A program made the translations under genes and the position numbers. From Paenibacillus koleovorans NBRC 103111 (lineage in GTDB: Bacteria; Bacillota; Bacilli; Paenibacillales; NBRC-103111), in contig NZ_BIMA01000051.1 in NCBI RefSeq assembly GCF_004000845.1, forward strand, positions 1-46,031: 46,031 nt of DNA, read 5' to 3'. Each line of letters starts with the position of its first letter. Within the stretch, counting starts at the first letter, position 1. Positions 8,356 to 16,219 of the stretch are shown here, piece by piece. The notes beneath the pieces were generated by a model. It saw only the letters and a program-made list of their open reading frames with translations, was not told where the DNA came from and did no database searches.

Positions 8356-8916
8356 TTATTTCTTGGCTGCGTTCGGACTTGCGGCCTGCAGCCGCTTCAC
8401 TTCCGCGGCGGGAATGCGGTTGCCCTGCATCGCTACGAACTTGCCGTCCTGCCATTGCAGGAAGAAGTGTTTCTCCTGATTGGCATAGTACCGCCAGATC
8501 AATACCTCGTCATTGCTGCGGAAATCGGTCCGGCCTTCCGTCCGCGTGACGTCCTTGCGATTCCACTCCAGCTCGAAGGTCGTTTCCCCGTCCAGCACAA
8601 GTGTGGTAGGCACGTCGCTGGGATCGTCAAGCGAACCTTCCAGAAACTCGCACATGTAGCAGTCCATCGCACGGCCTTTCTCAACGATCAGGCAATCGAT
8701 GCGGCGGCCGCTTTGCAAATAATAGGCGAACCGGTGCGGCGCGAAGCCGCGGTCGAAGTAGGTGACCTTGCCGGTTACGATATATTCCTCCAGATCGACG
8801 GTCACGATATCGCCTACGCCCGTCTCCTCGAGCGGGTGAAGCAGCGAAGCCGGGGCCGGCTCCGGTTTATGCGACTGGCTCTTCAAAATGGATCCGATTC
8901 TTTTCCACACCGACAT
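8356..8916 (-). CDS. DUF4178 family protein
   Basis: A 186-residue soluble protein. The central part (GDIVTVDLEEYIVTGKVTYF through VLIWRYYANQEKHFFLQW) is the beta-rich DUF4178 pattern. A CYMCEF sequence near residue 85 holds two close cysteines. The start at 8916 (MSVWKRIGS) is chosen because AAGGAG lies 9 bases upstream; the frame opens earlier, at 8949, without such a site. It is the first gene of a two-gene operon with the lipoprotein. Function is not known. Confidence 0.82.
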   Translation of the reverse strand: MSVWKRIGSILKSQSHKPEPAPASLLHPLEETGVGDIVTVDLEEYIVTGKVTYFDRGFAPHRFAYYLQSGRRIDCLIVEKGRAMDCYMCEFLEGSLDDPSDVPTTLVLDGETTFELEWNRKDVTRTEGRTDFRSNDEVLIWRYYANQEKHFFLQWQDGKFVAMQGNRIPAAEVKRLQAASPNAAKK

Positions 8917-9053
8917 GGCAGCACTCTCCTTGCGCCTGGGCAATCCCAAGATTCTTAACTCATTATACGGGATTCCGAACGGCTAAGTTGCAAAAATTTA
9001 TAGGTGCCTTGATGGGGGCTTCACCCAAATTCGAAAGCATTCCGCCCCTGCAC

Positions 9054-9083
9054 TGGAAATGCGAAAGGGAGCTGTGCTATAAT
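9054..9083 (+). promoter_or_regulatory. Extended -10 promoter of the DEAD-box helicase gene
   Basis: TGCTATAAT (hexamer at 9078-9083) is a perfect extended -10, with a weak -35-like TGGAAA at 9054-9059. Transcription from about 9090 would give a leader of roughly 215 bases before the helicase start. The stretch 8917-9053 before it holds nothing else I can name. Confidence 0.7.
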
Positions 9084-9089
9084 AACAAA

Positions 9090-9305
9090 GATATTCTTAA
9101 GTTCGGCTAGTATTTTCCAGGTGGAAAATGCTTTTTTTTACGATCAGCTTGCTGATTAGGGGCGAATAGTGCCGTGTGCCGGAAATTTGGAAAAAGGTAC
9201 ATGAAGTTGTGATCGTGTGTCTTCGATAAAAGTCGTGCTTAAGGGTAAATTTAATACTTGGCAAGGGAAAATGGAAGGCCCTGAGAGTAAAGGAGAAGAA
9301 AACAT
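9090..9305 (+). promoter_or_regulatory. Long 5' leader with a terminator-like hairpin (possible attenuator)
   Basis: ATTTTCC (9112-9118) and GGAAAAT (9123-9129) form a 7-bp stem with a 4-base loop, followed by GC and eight T (9132-9139). This resembles an intrinsic terminator only about 20 bases after the predicted start. About 165 further leader bases separate it from the helicase ribosome site. The stem is AT-rich, so termination would be partial. Control by temperature or by the helicase itself is inference; I see no known riboswitch. Confidence 0.5.
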
Positions 9306-10949
9306 TTGAAAGCTTTTTCAGAATTTGAGTTGGACCCGAAGGTACTTCGGGCAATTACGGAGATGGGATTCGAGGAATCGACCCCAATCCAGGAGAAAAC
9401 GATTCCCCTCGCGCTGGAGGGCCGGGACTTGATCGGTCAAGCGCAGACGGGGACAGGCAAAACCGCTGCATTCGGTATTCCGGTCATCAGCCGGATTGAA
9501 CCTACGGAAGACCGCATTGTATCGCTGATTATGTGCCCTACACGGGAACTTGCGATCCAGGTAGCGGAAGAAATCAGCAAGCTCGGCCGTTTCAAGGGCA
9601 TTCGCTCGCTGCCGATCTATGGCGGTCAAGATATCGTCAAGCAAATCCGCGCGCTGAAGAAGAGACCGCAGATCATTATCGGTACGCCGGGCCGTCTGCT
9701 CGACCACATCAACCGCAAGACGATCAAGCTCGACAACGTGACGACCGTCGTTCTGGACGAAGCGGACGAGATGCTCGACATGGGCTTCATGGAAGACATC
9801 CAGGCCATCTTGAGCCTTGTGCCGGAAGAGCGCCATACGATGCTGTTCTCGGCTACGATGCCGGAGAACATCAAGAAGCTGGCCAAGCAGTTCCTGCGCG
9901 AGCCGGAGCATGTATCGGTCATTCCGAAGCAAGTCAGCGCCCCGCTGATCTCCCAATTCTACATCGAGCTGCATGAGAAGCAGAAGTTTGACGCACTGTG
10001 CCGCCTGCTGGACATGGAATCGCCTGATCTGGCGATCATCTTCGGCCGGACGAAGCGCCGCGTCGATGAGCTGTCCGAAGCGCTGCAGAAGCGCGGCTAC
10101 TCGGCCGAAGGGCTGCACGGCGACCTGTCGCAGAACCAGCGCGACCACGTTATGCGCAAGTTCCGCGACGGCAGCATCGACGTGCTCGTGGCGACCGACG
10201 TCGCTGCGCGCGGTCTGGACGTCTCCGGCGTAACGCATGTTATCAACTTCGACCTGCCGCAGGATCCGGAGAGCTATGTTCACCGGATCGGCCGTACAGG
10301 TCGCGCCGGCCGCGAAGGCAGTGCTTGGACGTTCGTGACGCATCGCGAGATCGACCATCTGCACTTCATCGAGCGCCTGACTCGCCACAAAATTGCGCGC
10401 AAGCCTGTGCCTAGTATGGCGGAAGCTATCGAAGGCAAGCAGCGCGTGACGGCGGAGCGCGTGCTGGAAGTCGTCAATTCCGAATCGTTCGGCGAGTTTA
10501 AGGGCATCGCCATTCAATTGCTTGAGCAATATGATTCCGTACAACTGGTTGCAGCTGCAATGAAGCTCCTGACCGGTGAGAAACGCGATATCGAGATCGA
10601 GCTGACACCGGAAGATCCGCTTCGCGCCAAGAAGCGCCGTCCGGACATCCGCAGCTCCGGCCGCAGAATGCCAGGCTCCTACGTGCGTGACGGCCAAAGC
10701 AGCGGCGGCAGCTACTCCGGCGACCGTCGTAGTAGTGGCGGTGGCGGCGGCTATGGCCGCAGCGGCGACGGCAACCGTGGCGGCAGCAGCGGCGGCGGAT
10801 ACCGCGGCAACAGCGGCAGCGGCAGCCGTGGCGGGTACGACCGCGATCGCGGCGGCAGCCGCGAGGGCGGGGATCGCCGCCGGTACGAAGGCGGCGGCGA
10901 CTACGATCGCCGCAAGTCCAACGACTCCAAGGAGTTCGTGAACAGCTAA
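9306..10949 (+). CDS. cshA: DEAD-box ATP-dependent RNA helicase (CshA/DeaD type)
   Basis: A 547-residue helicase with the full motif set: Q motif TPIQ (26-29), motif I AQTGTGKT (46-53), PTREL (78-82), TPGR (127-130), DEAD (151-154), SAT, then [10 protein letters not shown] and [13 protein letters not shown] in the second RecA domain. The tail from about residue 445 is rich in Gly, Arg and Ser, as in RNA-binding tails of cold-shock and degradosome helicases. Start is TTG at 9306 with AAAGGAG 10 bases upstream. It unwinds structured RNA and aids ribosome assembly and RNA decay, especially in the cold. cshA is the best symbol by architecture; another paralogue is possible. Confidence 0.93.
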   Translation: MKAFSEFELDPKVLRAITEMGFEESTPIQEKTIPLALEGRDLIGQAQTGTGKTAAFGIPVISRIEPTEDRIVSLIMCPTRELAIQVAEEISKLGRFKGIRSLPIYGGQDIVKQIRALKKRPQIIIGTPGRLLDHINRKTIKLDNVTTVVLDEADEMLDMGFMEDIQAILSLVPEERHTMLFSATMPENIKKLAKQFLREPEHVSVIPKQVSAPLISQFYIELHEKQKFDALCRLLDMESPDLAIIFGRTKRRVDELSEALQKRGYSAEGLHGDLSQNQRDHVMRKFRDGSIDVLVATDVAARGLDVSGVTHVINFDLPQDPESYVHRIGRTGRAGREGSAWTFVTHREIDHLHFIERLTRHKIARKPVPSMAEAIEGKQRVTAERVLEVVNSESFGEFKGIAIQLLEQYDSVQLVAAAMKLLTGEKRDIEIELTPEDPLRAKKRRPDIRSSGRRMPGSYVRDGQSSGGSYSGDRRSSGGGGGYGRSGDGNRGGSSGGGYRGNSGSGSRGGYDRDRGGSREGGDRRRYEGGGDYDRRKSNDSKEFVNS

Positions 10950-10965
10950 TAAGGCGTTGCTTTTG

Positions 10966-11004
10966 AGCCGCCGCAGGGACTTTTGTCTCTGCGGCGGCTT
11001 TTTT
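10966..11004 (+). terminator. Terminator of the helicase gene
   Basis: AGCCGCCGCAGGGAC pairs with the TCTCTGCGGCGGCT arm and is followed by six T: a very GC-rich, strong hairpin. Confidence 0.93.
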
Positions 11005-11011
11005 GTGCTGG

Positions 11012-11197
11012 AGTCCGACTTTTTCCTGGCTACAGGAGGCGCCCGCTAATTGTAGGGATGCTCCAGTCCGAGTTTCTCCACTTCCAGAGGCGTTATTACG
11101 CACCTCTTACAGAAACCCCCGCTCCAATTCGGCAAACTCGGACTGGGGAGCCTAATCAGCCAAGGAGCGGCCTTGCAGTCCGTCTTTTTCGGACTGC
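11012..11197 (-). repeat. Degenerate intergenic repeat, copy A
   Basis: On the minus strand this stretch has the order AGTCCGAAAAAGACGGACT, about 35 bases, AGTCCGAGTTTGCCGAATTG, then a GGTTTC block, an AACGCCTCTGGAAGTGG-type block ending in TCGGACTG, and finally AAAAAGTCGGACT. Copy B at 17547-17726 shows the same blocks in the same order in the opposite orientation. The 11175-11197 end forms an 8-bp hairpin, GCAGTCCG/CGGACTGC. No credible gene lies in 11005-11255, so this repeat is the main content of that gap. Confidence 0.65.
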
Positions 11198-11255
11198 ATC
11201 CAGCGGTTACTTGGCGTTCGGGGGAGGGGGACAGGACCGAACAGATTGGCATTCT

Positions 11256-11282
11256 AATTGAGAATGATACTTTTTCTCAATT
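11256..11282 (+). promoter_or_regulatory. Fur-like palindrome upstream of the siderophore permease gene
   Basis: AATTGAGAA (11256-11264) and TTCTCAATT (11274-11282) are exact inverted repeats enclosing TGATACTTT. The TTGAGAATGAT half matches common Fur half-sites. A second copy with 22 of 27 matching bases sits at 29391-29417. Confidence 0.65.
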
Positions 11283-11287
11283 AACTA

Positions 11288-11317
11288 TTTACAGGGAGGC
11301 GAGAGCCGTGATATTGT
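11288..11317 (+). promoter_or_regulatory. Promoter of the siderophore uptake genes
   Basis: TTTACA (11288-11293), an 18-base spacer and TATTGT (11312-11317) form a plausible sigma-A promoter lying between two Fur-type palindromes. It is moderate in quality. Confidence 0.5.
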
Positions 11318-11331
11318 ATGTGTCATGAAAC

Positions 11332-11346
11332 TGATAATCATTATCA
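11332..11346 (+). promoter_or_regulatory. fur box: Perfect 7-1-7 Fur box
   Basis: TGATAATCATTATCA is an exact 7-1-7 inverted repeat identical to the Bacillus Fur consensus core. It lies about 15 bases after the likely -10 and 100 bases before the permease start, so iron-loaded Fur would block transcription. Confidence 0.92.
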
Positions 11347-11445
11347 AATAAACGCTTCGATTGTGAAAGTCACGGTTCCCTAGATTAAGCCGCATCGAAG
11401 CTGTTTCCCTAATCCAATCCGCAACTGCCGATCGGAGGATAACCA

Positions 11446-12435
11446 TTGGCAAGCCTTAGCAAATCCAGAGCCAGCATCATCATAATCACATCCAGTCTCC
11501 TCCTTGCAGCGGTTATCCTGTCGATCGGTTTAGGCAGCGTAAGGTACACGCCGCTTGAGATTTTCGATGCTCTAATTGGACGCGGAGGAGAAGCTTCCAC
11601 CACGATCCTGTGGGATATCCGGATTCCGAGAGTGATGCTCGCCGTTATTATCGGAGCGAATCTGGCGATCTCGGGGGCGCTCCTCCAGGCGGTTATGCAC
11701 AATCCGCTGGCGGATCCCGGGCTGACCGGCGTCTCCAGCGGGGCCGCGGTCGCCGTCCTATTCGTCCTGCTCATCGTGCCGGAATACTCCAGCTTGATTC
11801 CGCTCCTGGCGATCGTCGGAGGCGGCTCGGCAGCCGCGATGGTGTACGCGTTAGCGTGGAAACGCCGAGGCATCACCCCGATCCGCGTCATCCTGTCGGG
11901 CGTTGCAGTGAACGCCGTGTTCGGCGGCATTATCGGCCTCATGTCGATCCTGTACAGCGACAAACTTCCTGCGGCGCTGCAATGGTTGAACGGAAGCCTG
12001 TCCGGGAAAGGGAGAAGCGATGCGCTCGTCATCCTGCCGTATTCAGTGGCCGGCTGGATCGCTGCTTACTTCTGCATCCGCCAGGCGAATATTCTCCGGC
12101 TGGGCGAACAAGCGGCGCGCAACCTGGGCGAGAATTTGAACCGGACTCGGCTGTTGCTGTCGTTCCTGGCCGTCTACTTGGCTGCCGTCTCCGTCTCAAC
12201 CGTCGGGATGGTCGGCTTCGTCGGTCTGGTTGTCCCTCATATGGCGCGGATGATGGTCGGCTCCGATTACAAGAACCTGCTCCCGATGAGTACCGTGTTA
12301 GGCTCGCTTGTGTTGCTCATAGCGGACACGGGCGGCAGGTCGCTGTTCGCTCCGCTGGACATTCCGTCCGGCATTGTCATGGCGGTAATCGGGGGACCTT
12401 ATTTCTTATATCTCATGCGAAAAGGGGATGTGTAA
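11446..12435 (+). CDS. Iron-siderophore ABC transporter permease (FecCD family)
   Basis: A 329-residue permease with about nine or ten hydrophobic helices. The FecCD landmarks are RIPRVMLAVIIGANLAISGA, MHNPLADPGLTGVSSGAAV and GMVGFVGLVVPHMARMMVG, and the last contains the ATPase-coupling region. It imports ferric siderophore, heme or cobalamin; the strong Fur box favours ferric siderophore. Start is TTG at 11446, 6-7 bases after CGGAGGAT. The ATPase gene follows 1 base after the stop. No substrate-binding protein and no second permease gene are present, so this chain may act as a homodimer fed by a binding protein encoded elsewhere. Confidence 0.92.
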   Translation: MASLSKSRASIIIITSSLLLAAVILSIGLGSVRYTPLEIFDALIGRGGEASTTILWDIRIPRVMLAVIIGANLAISGALLQAVMHNPLADPGLTGVSSGAAVAVLFVLLIVPEYSSLIPLLAIVGGGSAAAMVYALAWKRRGITPIRVILSGVAVNAVFGGIIGLMSILYSDKLPAALQWLNGSLSGKGRSDALVILPYSVAGWIAAYFCIRQANILRLGEQAARNLGENLNRTRLLLSFLAVYLAAVSVSTVGMVGFVGLVVPHMARMMVGSDYKNLLPMSTVLGSLVLLIADTGGRSLFAPLDIPSGIVMAVIGGPYFLYLMRKGDV

Positions 12436-12436
12436 C

Positions 12437-13228
12437 ATGCTGGAAACCCAAGCCTTAACAATAAGCTACGAAGGCTCGGCCATCGTCAAGGACGTCTCGC
12501 TCAAAGTCGAGGCAGGGGAGGTCGTCTCGATTATCGGACCGAACGGCTCCGGCAAATCGACCCTTCTTAAGGGCATGTCCCGCCTTATCCCATGCGAGCG
12601 CGGAGCAGTCTGCATCGACGGCCAGGAGCTCCGCACGCTGAAGAGCAAACGCATCTCGCAGCTGATGTGCATCCTCTGCCAATCCAACCAGACGCCGGGG
12701 GATATGACGGTGGAGGATCTCGTCTCATACGGGCGGCTGCCGCACAAAAAATGGTACGAACGGCTGAATGCAGAAGACTATGAAATCGTCGAGTGGGCGC
12801 TTGCCAAAACGGGGCTCCTAACGTTTCGTGAACGTCTCGTAGTATCGCTCTCCGGCGGCGAAGCGCAGCGCGCCTGGATTGCGATGGCGCTTGCTCAGCG
12901 CTCCAAAGTGCTGCTGCTGGACGAACCTACAACCTACCTCGATATCGCGCATCAACTGGAGGTGCTCGAGCTGGTGCGAACCGTCAATCGCGAGCTGGGC
13001 ATCACAGTCGTCATGGTGCTGCACGATCTCAATCAAGCGAGTGCTTACAGCGATAAAATTTGTGTCATCCAGAGAGGCTCTATCGCAACGACCGGCAAAC
13101 CTTGCGACGTGCTGACGCCGGAGCTGATTCGCAACGTATATGGTGTAGAAGCGGAAGTGCAGCCGATGCCGGACAAAGGGTATCCACGCATTCATCCGCT
13201 TCGCAAAGCCGAAGGATTAGTTCATTAA
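12437..13228 (+). CDS. Iron-siderophore ABC transporter ATP-binding protein (FecE/FepC type)
   Basis: A 263-residue ATPase: Walker A GPNGSGKS (34-41), Q-loop glutamine in CQSNQTPGDMTVEDLV (about 82), signature LSGGE (138-142), Walker B VLLLDEPTTYLD, and switch histidine in VLHDLNQA. The YGRLPHKKWYERL stretch is typical of ferrichrome/enterobactin-type ATPases. ATG at 12437 is preferred because AAAGGGG lies 9 bases upstream; an in-frame ATG at 12428 overlaps the permease end. It powers the FecCD permease in the same Fur-controlled unit. Confidence 0.93.
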   Translation: MLETQALTISYEGSAIVKDVSLKVEAGEVVSIIGPNGSGKSTLLKGMSRLIPCERGAVCIDGQELRTLKSKRISQLMCILCQSNQTPGDMTVEDLVSYGRLPHKKWYERLNAEDYEIVEWALAKTGLLTFRERLVVSLSGGEAQRAWIAMALAQRSKVLLLDEPTTYLDIAHQLEVLELVRTVNRELGITVVMVLHDLNQASAYSDKICVIQRGSIATTGKPCDVLTPELIRNVYGVEAEVQPMPDKGYPRIHPLRKAEGLVH

Positions 13229-13236
13229 CCATCCAG

Positions 13237-13265
13237 AAAACCGTCCGCGGCTCGGGCGGTTTTTT
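13237..13265 (+). terminator. Terminator of the siderophore uptake genes
   Basis: AAAACCGTCCG pairs with CGGGCGGTTTT across a 5-base loop and runs into six T. Confidence 0.9.
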
Positions 13266-13352
13266 CGCTCCGGCCCGTCTCGAAAACTTTTGCATTTTCC
13301 GAACGGGATACGGTATTATGGTAGATGACATAAGTCGAAGGGGGATTCGGTT

Positions 13353-14210
13353 TTGGAATTTCGTGGAATAATGGGCGGCTTCTACCGCATTTCGGAATGG
13401 ATCATGCGCTTGTCAGTCATCAATGTGCTGTGGGTGATCTGCTCGTTTCCTTTCTTTTACCTGGTGCTAGCCGGTTTGATCGCAATCAGCGAAAATCCTG
13501 ATGTTTGGGTGCAATCGCTTACTTTGCTGGCTATCGTCTCCCCGTTTACGCTGTTTCCGGCGACCGCGGCCGTTTTCACCGTTGCCCGCAAATGGGTGAC
13601 GGGCGATACGGACGTCTCGCTGTTCAAGACGTATTTTCGCGGGTACAAAGAAAACTACTTGCAGGCTATGCTTGGCGGCATTTTCTACATCCTGCTGACC
13701 GTCATCGTGATCGTCAACTACAAGTTTTATTTGGAGCAGAGCAATACGCTCAGCTTGCTGTCCGTCTTGTTCATTATCCTGCTTGTCATTTTAGGCGCGT
13801 CCATGTTCCATTTCTTCTCCCTGATGGTGCACTTCCATATGAAGCTGTTCCAGCTGCTGAAGAATGCGATTCTGATCACGATCGGCAATCCGCTCATTAC
13901 GATCATGCTGATCGTATCCAACGGTGCGGTGGCATACGTCAGCTTTACGAAGTTTACGTTCCTCATCCCGTTCTTCATGGGCAGCATCATGGCGACGCTC
14001 TCGTTCTTCTGGTTCAACCGGATATTCGACAAGATCAAGACGAGAACGGAGAAGGAGCAGAAGAAGAAGGAAGAGCAAGAGGCGAAGGCGGAAGCGGAGC
14101 GGCTTGAAGCGGAAGGCGGCGTCCGCAAGGACGGCGTGGAGCGGTTTGCGGACGGCGATTTCGACCGGGATAGCCATCGCTCGGTGAACGATTCGGACGA
14201 GCGTAAATAA
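13353..14210 (+). CDS. YesL/DUF624 family membrane protein
   Basis: A 285-residue membrane protein. The first 225 residues hold about six hydrophobic helices and the DUF624 opening MEFRGIMGGFYRISEWIMRL. FPATAAVFTVARKW and SLFKTYFRGYKENY match the conserved loop after helix 2. The last 60 residues are a highly charged helix (KTRTEKEQKKKEEQEAKAEA) and a DRDS-rich end, probably a cytoplasmic coiled tail. Start TTG at 13353, with GAAGGGGG upstream. DUF624 genes often accompany carbohydrate uptake genes, but this one stands alone. Function unknown. Confidence 0.85.
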   Translation: MEFRGIMGGFYRISEWIMRLSVINVLWVICSFPFFYLVLAGLIAISENPDVWVQSLTLLAIVSPFTLFPATAAVFTVARKWVTGDTDVSLFKTYFRGYKENYLQAMLGGIFYILLTVIVIVNYKFYLEQSNTLSLLSVLFIILLVILGASMFHFFSLMVHFHMKLFQLLKNAILITIGNPLITIMLIVSNGAVAYVSFTKFTFLIPFFMGSIMATLSFFWFNRIFDKIKTRTEKEQKKKEEQEAKAEAERLEAEGGVRKDGVERFADGDFDRDSHRSVNDSDERK

Positions 14211-14285
14211 TACGATTTATGCTGCGAAGTGGAGCCGTTTGTCGCTTATTTCCAGAATGGGAATAGGTGGGCTGGCGGCTTCGGT

Positions 14286-14314
14286 TTACTTTTTGTTTCG
14301 GATGTGCCTATAAT
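14286..14314 (+). promoter_or_regulatory. Promoter of the putative 6S RNA
   Basis: A consensus TATAAT at 14309-14314 has a -35-like TTACTT (14286-14291) 17 bases upstream. It is followed by a structured region without a start codon. The stretch 14211-14285 holds nothing else visible. Confidence 0.65.
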
Positions 14315-14320
14315 AGAGCT

Positions 14321-14531
14321 ACAATTGAATGCATAGCGAACGCTCCTGCGATGTTCGTCACGATTTTCCGAATGTTTTAAACCAATGAAACATTGTTCGG
14401 GAGTCCTACATTGCTGCCCCGATGACACGCCCTCGAAAAGGGACTTCAGACTGGCCGCTGCGGACACCCACCTGCGAGAGCGGGTTTGAAACAAGAGAAT
14501 CGAACGACATATGCGGGTTTCTTTTTTTTGT
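14321..14531 (+). ncRNA. ssrS: Putative 6S RNA (ssrS type)
   Basis: About 210 bases between a strong promoter and a T-run (14518-14529), with no coding potential. The ends pair: CCTGCGATGT near 14346 with ACATATGCGGG near 14507-14517 (one bulge), then CGATT with AATCG. The interior gives a long interrupted rod: GTCC/GGAC, GCTGCC/GGCCGC, and a CCCT/AGGG tip near 14430-14440. Between closing stem and rod is a large open bubble with a small hairpin (CCGAATGTTT/AAACATTGTTCGG) on the 5' side. The GATGTTCG at the start matches the 5' motif of E. coli 6S RNA as I recall it. 6S RNA binds sigma-A RNA polymerase. This is a fold and size argument, not a database match. Confidence 0.6.
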
Positions 14532-14585
14532 GCACAGATTTTGGGGGCTCGATTTTTTCAAATACATATCCGGTGGTGACTTGTA

Positions 14586-15245
14586 ATGAAAATCTTTATC
14601 GACACGGCCAATGTGGAGGAAATTCGCTCGGCGCACAACCTAGGCATACTCGCAGGTATAACGACCAACCCGTCTCTGATCGCCAAGGAAGGCAAGGACT
14701 TCTTCGCCACTCTGCGTGAGATCATCTCGATCGTAGGCGACCAAATTCCGATCAGCGCTGAAGTCATCTCGCTGGAAGCGAACGAAATGATCGAGCAAGG
14801 CAAGAAGCTCGCCGCGATTTCGCCGAACATCGTTGTGAAGGTGCCGATGACGCCTGACGGCTTGACGGCTACGCGCGGATTGACCGATCTCGGCATCCAG
14901 ACGAATGTAACGTTGATTTTCAGCTCCACGCAAGCGATTCTGGCCGCCCGTGCAGGTGCTACGTTCGTATCGCCATTCATCGGCCGCCTGGATGACATCA
15001 ACCAAGTCGGGATGAACTTGATTCGCGAGATTTCGCAAATTTTCCAAGTGCAAGGCATTCAGAGCGAGATTATCGCGGCAAGCGTCCGCCACACGGCGCA
15101 TGTGATCGAGGCGGCACTGGTCGGCGCTCATATCGCTACGGTTCCTCTCAAGGTCATCCATCAAATGATCAAACATCCGCTGACCGATCAAGGCATCGAG
15201 AAGTTCACCGCCGATTGGGAAAGCGCCAAGCTGAGCAAGTTCTAA
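14586..15245 (+). CDS. tal: Transaldolase / fructose-6-phosphate aldolase family
   Basis: A 219-residue TIM barrel of the small transaldolase class (TalC/Fsa). [14 protein letters not shown] and [13 protein letters not shown] are family landmarks, and the Schiff-base lysine is Lys85 in NIVVKVPMT. The short length separates it from the long TalB type. It transfers dihydroxyacetone units between sugar phosphates in the pentose phosphate pathway; some members cleave fructose 6-phosphate instead, and the sequence alone does not decide this. Ribosome site GGTGGTG precedes the ATG. It precedes SleB and GlpX; in Bacillus subtilis the homologue (ywjH) is also close to glpX. Confidence 0.92.
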   Translation: MKIFIDTANVEEIRSAHNLGILAGITTNPSLIAKEGKDFFATLREIISIVGDQIPISAEVISLEANEMIEQGKKLAAISPNIVVKVPMTPDGLTATRGLTDLGIQTNVTLIFSSTQAILAARAGATFVSPFIGRLDDINQVGMNLIREISQIFQVQGIQSEIIAASVRHTAHVIEAALVGAHIATVPLKVIHQMIKHPLTDQGIEKFTADWESAKLSKF

Positions 15246-15345
15246 AGCTATCATTCGCGAATTCGAATAGAACGTCTTCAATCCCTTCATACTAACGACA
15301 ACACGGATGCATGTCCGGAATCGTGAGGATGGAGGGATTGTTGCT

Positions 15346-16101
15346 ATGCGCAAATTCAACAGATTCGAAGGGTCGGAGCGATGGAGGTCGCATACGGGCT
15401 GGACGATTGCCCTCGGATTGGCTGTGTTATTGTTGGCTGCCCTGCTCGTGCCGCAAGCTACCTATTCGTTCGGCTCGCAAATATTACGGTACGGGGCGCA
15501 AGGGACTGATGTTCGCGAGCTGCAAGGAAGGCTTCAATACTTGGACTATTACCGGGGGCGGATCGACGGCGATTTCGGCAGCCAGACGCTGCGGGCGGTG
15601 AAGGACTTTCAGTTCAAGTTCGGCATGAAGGTGGACGGCGTCGTCGGCCCGCAAACGAAAGTCCGGTTGTATAACGCGACGAAGAGCTGGGCGCCAGGCG
15701 CTGCCGGTCCCGGTCAGAGCACGGTGCCTCCGGCCAGCTCCGCTTTCAGCGACCAGGATAAGCGGATCATGGCTCAGGCAGTATACGGTGAAGCGCGGGG
15801 AGAACCGTATATCGGGCAAGTGGCGGTGGCTGCCGTTATTCTGAATCGCGTGCGCAGCTCTTCGTTTCCGAATACGATTTCGGGCGTTATTTTTCAACCT
15901 GGAGCATTCACAGCGGTGGCGGACGGCCAGATTTGGCTGACGCCGAACGACGTGTCACTGAAGGCGGTGAACGACGCGATCAATGGCTGGGATCCGACCG
16001 GGGAGGCGTTGTATTATTTCAATCCGGATACGGCGACATCGGCTTGGATCTGGACGCGTCCGCAGATCAAGAAGATCGGCAAACATATTTTTTGCAAATA
16101 A
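15346..16101 (+). CDS. sleB: SleB-type spore cortex-lytic / cell wall hydrolase
   Basis: A 251-residue exported protein. After a short basic N-terminus comes a signal or anchor segment (residues 20-42), a peptidoglycan-binding domain (about 48-110, YGAQGTDVRELQGRLQYL), a Pro/Ser linker, and a Hydrolase_2 domain (about 138-251) with the catalytic glutamate in AVYGEARGEP (Glu149). This order is that of SleB, the lytic transglycosylase that degrades spore cortex at germination. Start chosen at 15346 because GGAGGG is 9 bases upstream; an earlier ATG at 15307 lacks a site. No ypeB, the usual partner gene, follows, so a vegetative role is possible. Confidence 0.88.
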   Translation: MRKFNRFEGSERWRSHTGWTIALGLAVLLLAALLVPQATYSFGSQILRYGAQGTDVRELQGRLQYLDYYRGRIDGDFGSQTLRAVKDFQFKFGMKVDGVVGPQTKVRLYNATKSWAPGAAGPGQSTVPPASSAFSDQDKRIMAQAVYGEARGEPYIGQVAVAAVILNRVRSSSFPNTISGVIFQPGAFTAVADGQIWLTPNDVSLKAVNDAINGWDPTGEALYYFNPDTATSAWIWTRPQIKKIGKHIFCK

Positions 16102-16219
16102 AGTGTGTAAAATTAGGTGAATGGAACGACATAAATCATCGATTTCCCCTTATGCATGACGTCCAAGTGTGATACAATGTGATCCTATAACACTTTTCCA
16201 AAGCGGGGGACGAAGCATA

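Noticed and set aside
9318-10697. Long open frame (459 codons) on the minus strand
   Set aside because: It lies wholly antisense to the DEAD-box helicase, whose motifs are complete. The antisense product has no domain pattern and no ribosome site; high-GC codon use keeps the frame open by chance.
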